From: Streptomyces sp. NBC_00247
GTDB lineage: Bacteria > Actinomycetota > Actinomycetes > Streptomycetales > Streptomycetaceae
Length of the DNA: 64,000 bases
NCBI RefSeq assembly: GCF_036188265.1
Contig: NZ_CP108093.1
Span: forward strand, 496,001-560,000
Direction of reading: 5' to 3'
Numbering within the stretch: the stretch's first letter is position 1; each line of letters starts with the position of its first letter. The translations under genes and the position numbers were made by a program. The notes under the pieces were generated by a model. It did not search any database and was not told the origin of the DNA. It was given only the letters and a program-made list of their open reading frames with translations. This document shows positions 59,582 through 64,000 of the stretch, piece by piece.

Positions 59582-61594
59582 ATGACCGAGCGTCACAAGG
59601 ACCGTCCCTGGCTCATGCGGACGTACGCGGGCCATTCGACGGCCGAGGCGTCCAACGAGCTCTACCGGCGCAACCTCGCCAAGGGCCAGACCGGTCTCTC
59701 CGTCGCCTTCGACCTGCCCACCCAGACCGGTTACGACCCCGACCACGTCCTCGCCCGCGGCGAGGTCGGGCGGGTCGGCGTGCCGGTCTCCCACCTCGGC
59801 GACATGCGCCGCCTGTTCCAGGACATCCCGCTGGAGCAGATGAACACCTCGATGACGATCAACGCCACCGCCATGTGGCTACTGGCGCTCTACCAGGTCG
59901 TCGCCGAGGAACAGGGCGCGGACCCCGGCAAGCTCCAGGGCACCACGCAGAACGACATCGTCAAGGAGTACCTCTCGCGCGGGACGCACGTCTTCCCGCC
60001 CGGGCCCTCCCTGCGACTGACCACCGACATGATCACGTACACGGTCAACCGCGTCCCCAAGTGGAACCCGATCAACATCTGCAGCTACCACCTCCAGGAG
60101 GCGGGAGCCACACCCGTCCAGGAGATCGCGTACGCCATGTCCACGGCCGTCGCCGTACTGGACGCGGTGCGCGACTCCGGGCAGGTGCCCGAGGAGAAGT
60201 TCGGCGCGGTGGTGGCCCGCATCTCCTTCTTCGTGAACGCGGGCGTCCGCTTCGTCGAGGAGATGTGCAAGATGCGCGCCTTCGGACGGATCTGGGACCG
60301 GATCACCCGCGAGCGGTACGGCATCACCGACCCCAAGCAGCGGCGGTTCCGCTACGGCGTCCAGGTCAACTCCCTCGGCCTCACCGAGGCACAGCCGGAG
60401 AACAACGTCCAGCGCATCGTGCTGGAGATGCTCGCCGTCACCCTCTCCAAGGACGCCCGCGCCCGCGCGGTACAACTCCCCGCGTGGAACGAGGCGCTGG
60501 GGCTGCCGCGCCCCTGGGACCAGCAGTGGTCGCTCCGCATCCAGCAGGTTCTCGCGCACGAGAGCGACCTGCTGGAGTACGAGGACATCTTCGCCGGCTC
60601 GCGCGTGATCGAGGCGAAGGTGGACTCGCTCGTGGAGGAGGCGCTGGAGGAGATGGACCGGATCGAGCAGATGGGCGGCGCGATGGCCGCCGTCGAGTCC
60701 GGCTACCTCAAGTCCGAACTGGTCGCCTCGCACGCCGCCCGACGGGCCCGCATCGAGAGCGGCGAGGAGAAGATCATCGGCGTCAACGTCCACGAGACGA
60801 CCGAGCCCAGCCCGCTCACCGCGGACCTCGACGGCGCCGTCATGACGGTGGACCCGGAGAACGAGGCGCGCGTGGTGGCCGCCCTGCACGCCTGGCGGGA
60901 CGGCCGTGACGAGGCGCGCGCCACCGAGTCGCTGGCCGCCCTGAAGAAAGCCGCCGCCGGTACGGAGAACCTGATGGCGGCGACCGTCGGGTGCGCCCGC
61001 GCCGGGGTGACCACCGGGGAGTGGTCCTGGGCGCTGCGGGACGTGTTCGGCGAGTTCCGGGCGCCGACCGGGGTCTCCTCGGCGCCGGTGGCCGTGACCG
61101 CCGAGCCGGGCACCCCGCTGGCCGCGGTCCGCGCGAAGGTGGCCCGTACCGCCGAGGACCTCGGTTGCGGACGGTTGCGGCTGCTGGTCGGCAAGCCGGG
61201 TCTCGACGGGCACTCCAACGGCGCCGAGCAGATCGCCGTACGCGCCCGCGACGCCGGGTTCGAGGTGGTCTACCAGGGCATCCGGCTGACGCCCGAACAG
61301 ATCGTCTCCGCCGCACTGGCCGAGGACGTGCACTGCGTGGGCCTGTCGATCCTCTCAGGATCCCACGCCGAACTCGTCCCCGACGTGCTCCACCGGCTGC
61401 GCGGGGCCGGCGCGGACGACGTCCCGGTGATCGCCGGCGGGATCATCCCGCCCGCCGACGCCGCCGCTCTCGTCCGGGCCGGGGTCGCCGCCGTCTTCAC
61501 GCCGAAGGACTTCGGTATCACGGAGATCATCGGCCGTATCGTCGACGAGATCCGCAAAGCCAACAAGCTCGACCCTCTGGAGGTCCCCGCATGA
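59582..61594 (+). CDS. meaA: ethylmalonyl-CoA mutase (MeaA-like, coenzyme-B12-dependent)
   Basis: 670-residue adenosylcobalamin mutase, converting ethylmalonyl-CoA to methylsuccinyl-CoA. The N-terminal catalytic barrel starts [20 protein letters not shown] and contains [20 protein letters not shown] and [20 protein letters not shown]. The C-terminal B12-binding domain has D542-x-H544-x-x-G547 in [22 protein letters not shown] and [12 protein letters not shown]. Single-chain arrangement is normal for this family, unlike two-subunit methylmalonyl-CoA mutases. It starts nine bases after the ccr stop and its stop overlaps the next start (ATGA). Confidence 0.96.
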   Translation: MTERHKDRPWLMRTYAGHSTAEASNELYRRNLAKGQTGLSVAFDLPTQTGYDPDHVLARGEVGRVGVPVSHLGDMRRLFQDIPLEQMNTSMTINATAMWLLALYQVVAEEQGADPGKLQGTTQNDIVKEYLSRGTHVFPPGPSLRLTTDMITYTVNRVPKWNPINICSYHLQEAGATPVQEIAYAMSTAVAVLDAVRDSGQVPEEKFGAVVARISFFVNAGVRFVEEMCKMRAFGRIWDRITRERYGITDPKQRRFRYGVQVNSLGLTEAQPENNVQRIVLEMLAVTLSKDARARAVQLPAWNEALGLPRPWDQQWSLRIQQVLAHESDLLEYEDIFAGSRVIEAKVDSLVEEALEEMDRIEQMGGAMAAVESGYLKSELVASHAARRARIESGEEKIIGVNVHETTEPSPLTADLDGAVMTVDPENEARVVAALHAWRDGRDEARATESLAALKKAAAGTENLMAATVGCARAGVTTGEWSWALRDVFGEFRAPTGVSSAPVAVTAEPGTPLAAVRAKVARTAEDLGCGRLRLLVGKPGLDGHSNGAEQIAVRARDAGFEVVYQGIRLTPEQIVSAALAEDVHCVGLSILSGSHAELVPDVLHRLRGAGADDVPVIAGGIIPPADAAALVRAGVAAVFTPKDFGITEIIGRIVDEIRKANKLDPLEVPA

Positions 61595-62562
61595 CCACGC
61601 CCACGCCCGTGAACCGGCTGCGCCCCCGCCGCTCGTGTCTGGCCGTGCCCGGCTCCAACCCGCGCTTCCTGGAGAAGGCCCAGGGCCTCCCGGCGGACCA
61701 GGTCTTCCTCGACCTGGAGGACGCCTGCGCGCCGCTCGCCAAGGAGGGGGCGCGGCACACCATCGTCGACGCGCTCAACAACGGCGACTGGACGGGCAAG
61801 ACCCGGGTGGTGCGGGTCAACGACTGGACCACGCACTGGACGTACCGGGACGTCATCACGGTCGTCGAGGGCGCCGGGCCGAACCTCGACTGCATCATGC
61901 TGCCGAAGGTCCAGGACGCCGAGCAGGTCGTGGCGCTGGACCTGCTGCTCACCCAGATCGAGAAGACGATGGGCTTCGAGGTCGGCCGGATCGGCATCGA
62001 GGCGCAGATCGAGAACGCCAAGGGCCTGGTGAACATCGACACCATCGCGGCGGCCTCGCCCCGGCTGGAGACGCTGATCTTCGGACCCGCCGACTTCATG
62101 GCGTCCATCAACATGAAGACCCTGGTCGTCGGCCAGCAGCCGCCCGGCTACGGCGCCGACGCGTACCACTACATCCTGATGCGCATCCTGATGGCGGCCC
62201 GTACGCACGACCTCCAGGCGATCGACGGGCCGTTCCTGCAGATCCGTGACGTGGACGCCTACCGCGAGGTGGCCGGCCGGGCGGCGGCGCTGGGCTTCGA
62301 CGGCAAGTGGGTGCTGCACCCGGGCCAGGTCGACGCGGCCAACGAGGTCTTCTCGCCGTCGCAGGAGGACTACGACCACGCCGAGCTGATCCTCGACGCC
62401 TACGACTGGTGTACCTCCGAGGAGGGCGGCAAGAAGGGCTCGGCGATGCTCGGCGACGAGATGATCGACGAGGCCAGCCGCAAGATGGCGCTGGTCATCG
62501 CGGGCAAGGGACGGGCTGCCGGGATGCGGCGCACCTCGAAGTTCGAAGCGCCGGAGGCCTGA
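61591..62562 (+). CDS. HpcH/HpaI-family CoA lyase (L-malyl-CoA/beta-methylmalyl-CoA lyase)
   Basis: 323-residue magnesium-dependent CoA lyase of the CitE-like family. In the ethylmalonyl-CoA pathway it cleaves beta-methylmalyl-CoA to glyoxylate and propionyl-CoA. Seen: RRSCLAVPGSNPRFLEKAQG, VFLDLEDACAPLAKEGARHT, the magnesium glutamate in IGIEAQIENAKGLVNIDTIA and aspartate in LIFGPADFMASINMKTL. WVLHPGQVDAANEVFSPSQE follows. The start overlaps the mutase stop (ATGA) and the next gene starts two bases after its stop, so all three are tightly coupled. Assignment to this role rests mainly on the operon. Confidence 0.93.
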   Translation: MTTPTPVNRLRPRRSCLAVPGSNPRFLEKAQGLPADQVFLDLEDACAPLAKEGARHTIVDALNNGDWTGKTRVVRVNDWTTHWTYRDVITVVEGAGPNLDCIMLPKVQDAEQVVALDLLLTQIEKTMGFEVGRIGIEAQIENAKGLVNIDTIAAASPRLETLIFGPADFMASINMKTLVVGQQPPGYGADAYHYILMRILMAARTHDLQAIDGPFLQIRDVDAYREVAGRAAALGFDGKWVLHPGQVDAANEVFSPSQEDYDHAELILDAYDWCTSEEGGKKGSAMLGDEMIDEASRKMALVIAGKGRAAGMRRTSKFEAPEA

Positions 62563-62564
62563 TC

Positions 62565-63065
62565 ATGCAGTTCGGACGCACCTTCGAAGAGTTCGAGGTC
62601 GGCGCGGTCTACAAGCACTGGCCGGGCAAGACGGTCACCGAGTACGACGACCACCTGTTCTGCCTGCTGACCATGAACCACCACCCGCTGCACATGGACA
62701 GCAACTACGCGGAGAACACGACCGACTTCGGCAAGAACGTGGTCGTCGGCAACTACGTCTACTCGCTGTTGCTGGGCATGTCGGTGCCGGACGTCTCGGG
62801 CAAGGCCATCGCCAACCTGGAGGTGGAGTCGCTGCGGCACATCGCGCCCACCTTCCACGGCGACACGATCTACGGCGAGAGCACCGTGCTCGACAAGACG
62901 CCGTCGAAGTCGAAGAGCGACCGGGGCATCGTGTACGTCGAGACCCGGGGCTTCAAGCAGGACGGGACTGTCGTCTGCGTCTTCCGGCGCAAGGTGATGG
63001 TCCCCACGCAGGAGTACATCGAGGCACGCGGCGGCGAGCAGCCCGGCCGCCCGGCCCCCGACTAG
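62565..63065 (+). CDS. MaoC-family hydratase (mesaconyl-CoA hydratase-like)
   Basis: 166-residue hot-dog-fold hydratase, expected to interconvert mesaconyl-CoA and beta-methylmalyl-CoA. The opening FGRTFEEFEVGAVYKHWPGK is typical of this branch. The active-site region FCLLTMNHHPLHMDSNYAEN has histidine and asparagine where the (R)-hydratase dyad is D/H; this substitution is common in the mesaconyl-CoA hydratase branch as I recall it. Single-domain length, whereas some alphaproteobacterial enzymes are double-sized. It follows the lyase gene by two bases and precedes a remarkable hairpin. Confidence 0.9.
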   Translation: MQFGRTFEEFEVGAVYKHWPGKTVTEYDDHLFCLLTMNHHPLHMDSNYAENTTDFGKNVVVGNYVYSLLLGMSVPDVSGKAIANLEVESLRHIAPTFHGDTIYGESTVLDKTPSKSKSDRGIVYVETRGFKQDGTVVCVFRRKVMVPTQEYIEARGGEQPGRPAPD

Positions 63066-63067
63066 GG

Positions 63068-63119
63068 CGTGTGTCGAAAGTGGCGCCGTCCGTCCGGAGG
63101 GCGCCACTTTCGACACACG
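63068..63119 (+). terminator. 20-bp perfect inverted repeat between hydratase and acyl-CoA dehydrogenase genes
   Basis: CGTGTGTCGAAAGTGGCGCC (63068-63087) pairs fully with 63100-63119 around a 12-nt loop, starting three bases after the hydratase stop. It could terminate the ccr transcript or act as a processing/stabilising element separating it from the acyl-CoA dehydrogenase gene. There is no T-run. Confidence 0.7.
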
Positions 63120-63166
63120 GCCCAGAGCGACCCGCCAACCAGAGCGAAGCCACAGGAGAAGCCGTC

Positions 63167-64000
63167 ATGAGCCGACTCGCCCGGACCGCAGGTCTGACCG
63201 ACGTCCAGGAGGAAATCCTCTCCACCGTAAGGGACTTCGTCGACAAGGAGATCATCCCGGTCGCGACCTCCCTGGAGCACCGCGACGAGTACCCGACAGA
63301 GATCGTCGAAGGGCTCAAGGAACTGGGCCTGTTCGGGCTGATGATCCCGGAGGAGTACGGCGGACTGGGCGAGTCGCTCCTCACCTACGCGCTCTGCGTG
63401 GAGGAGATCGCGCGCGGCTGGATGAGCGTGTCGGGGATCATCAACACCCACTTCATCGTGGCGTACATGCTCAAGCAGCACGGCACGCAGGAGCAGAAGG
63501 ACACCTTCCTGCCGCGCATGGCGCTCGGCGAGGTGCGCGGCGCCTTCTCGATGTCGGAGCCAAGCCTGGGTTCGGACGTGTCGGCGATCACGTCCAAGGG
63601 CGTGAAGGACGGTGAGGAGTACGTCCTCGACGGCCAGAAGATGTGGCTCACCAACGGGGGGACGTCGACCCTGGTGGCCGTTCTCTGCCGGAGTGACGAA
63701 GGACACCCCGAGGGGACGCCGCCGCACAAGTCGATGACGACCTTCCTGGTGGAGAAGGAGGCCGGCTTCGGGGAGGTCAGGCCGGGTCTCACCATCCCGG
63801 GGAAGATCGACAAGATGGGCTACAAGGGCGTCGACACCACCGAGCTCATCATGGACGGACTACGCATTCCGGCCAATCGGGTCCTGGGCGGCGCCACCGG
63901 CCGAGGGTTTTACCAAATGATGGACGGAGTCGAGGTCGGACGGGTCAACGTGGCGGCACGTGGCTGCGGAGTCGCTCAGCGTGCATTCGAATTGGGCGTT
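63167..64000 (+). CDS. acyl-CoA dehydrogenase ((2S)-methylsuccinyl-CoA dehydrogenase-like), 3' end outside window
   Basis: Flavoprotein that introduces a double bond into an acyl-CoA; in this operon the expected reaction is methylsuccinyl-CoA to mesaconyl-CoA. The 278 codons seen start MSRLARTAGLTDVQEEILST and include the flavin site AFSMSEPSLGSDVSAITSKG, WLTNGGTSTLVAVLCRSD, and the GFYQMMDGVEVGRVNVAARG helix of the C-terminal domain. The frame is open to base 64000, so about a quarter to a third is missing. ATG preceded by CAGGAGAAG. It lies 101 bp beyond the hydratase gene, across the perfect hairpin, so its transcription may be partly independent. Confidence 0.93.
   Translation, partial: MSRLARTAGLTDVQEEILSTVRDFVDKEIIPVATSLEHRDEYPTEIVEGLKELGLFGLMIPEEYGGLGESLLTYALCVEEIARGWMSVSGIINTHFIVAYMLKQHGTQEQKDTFLPRMALGEVRGAFSMSEPSLGSDVSAITSKGVKDGEEYVLDGQKMWLTNGGTSTLVAVLCRSDEGHPEGTPPHKSMTTFLVEKEAGFGEVRPGLTIPGKIDKMGYKGVDTTELIMDGLRIPANRVLGGATGRGFYQMMDGVEVGRVNVAARGCGVAQRAFELGV

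Noticed and set aside
1..64000. tRNA, rRNA, transposase, integrase or attachment-site features
   Set aside because: None recognised on either strand by reading; a dedicated search would be needed to exclude a degenerate tRNA fragment.

Overview
The window is very GC-rich (about 72% by eye). It is densely packed with genes using GTG/ATG starts and Shine-Dalgarno-poor leaders. The family content is typical of actinomycetes: DUF6204, DUF6232, an ALF-repeat surface protein, an Sfp-type PPTase beside a metallophosphoesterase, and the crotonyl-CoA carboxylase/reductase operon. Together these point to a Streptomyces-type chromosome. I see no rRNA, tRNA, CRISPR array, transposase, integrase or attachment site, so it reads as ordinary chromosomal sequence with some lineage-specific genes.

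Left part (1-17.1 kb). A truncated aldo/keto reductase is followed by a pterin-carbinolamine dehydratase, a DUF1275 membrane protein, a GNAT and a divergent LigA-type NAD-dependent DNA ligase. Then come a LacI regulator, a membrane-anchored type I phosphodiesterase, and a metallo-beta-lactamase-fold hydrolase coupled to a DedA protein. An IclR-centred divergent locus follows: an ornithine-cyclodeaminase-like enzyme plus IclR on one side, an amidohydrolase plus an M19 dipeptidase homologue on the other. It looks like a small amino-acid or dipeptide catabolic unit. Next are a second metallo-beta-lactamase protein and a PLP-fold aminotransferase homologue that contains no lysine at all.

Middle (17.4-42.5 kb). 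This holds an ALF-repeat protein with an LAxTG sorting signal, a PAP2/diacylglycerol-kinase fusion, a methyltransferase, small VOC proteins, an arginase-fold protein lacking metal-ligand histidines, and an SDR/TetR divergent pair with a clear operator. A peptidase-rich stretch follows. It contains a secreted X-Pro-type peptidase, peptidase E, and a four-gene minus-strand operon (M55 D-aminopeptidase, M20, S9, S66 LD-carboxypeptidase). After that come the PPTase/metallophosphoesterase pair, a secreted M64 metallopeptidase, a VOC protein, a CorA transporter, and an aldo/keto reductase divergent from a LysR regulator.

Accessory stretch (43.4-55.1 kb). A translationally coupled two-gene unit encodes a DUF6232 membrane protein and a small helical protein. 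They share a glycine/asparagine-rich motif at the C-terminus of the first and the N-terminus of the second. This layout resembles bacterial amyloid-signalling pairs and is the best candidate for an undescribed system here. Next come an MFS exporter fused to three carboxypeptidase-regulatory-like domains, an SRPBCC protein, and a radical SAM protein behind a perfect LexA-type box. A frameshifted secreted tripeptidyl-aminopeptidase, a GNAT overlapping a HEAT-repeat gene, and a decayed MerR remnant with its operator still recognisable complete the stretch.

Right part (52.8-64 kb). This is the ethylmalonyl-CoA pathway region: a fused double 3-hydroxyacyl-CoA dehydrogenase, a TetR regulator, then ccr, ethylmalonyl-CoA mutase, a malyl/citramalyl-CoA-type lyase, a MaoC hydratase and an acyl-CoA dehydrogenase cut off by the window end. 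A membrane-anchored Mrr-like nuclease and a GNAT lie between the TetR gene and ccr. Together the genes would convert acetoacetyl-CoA-derived C4 units through crotonyl-, ethylmalonyl- and methylsuccinyl-CoA to mesaconyl/methylmalyl-CoA. That supplies glyoxylate and propionyl-CoA for acetate assimilation, and ethylmalonyl-CoA and methylmalonyl-CoA as polyketide precursors.
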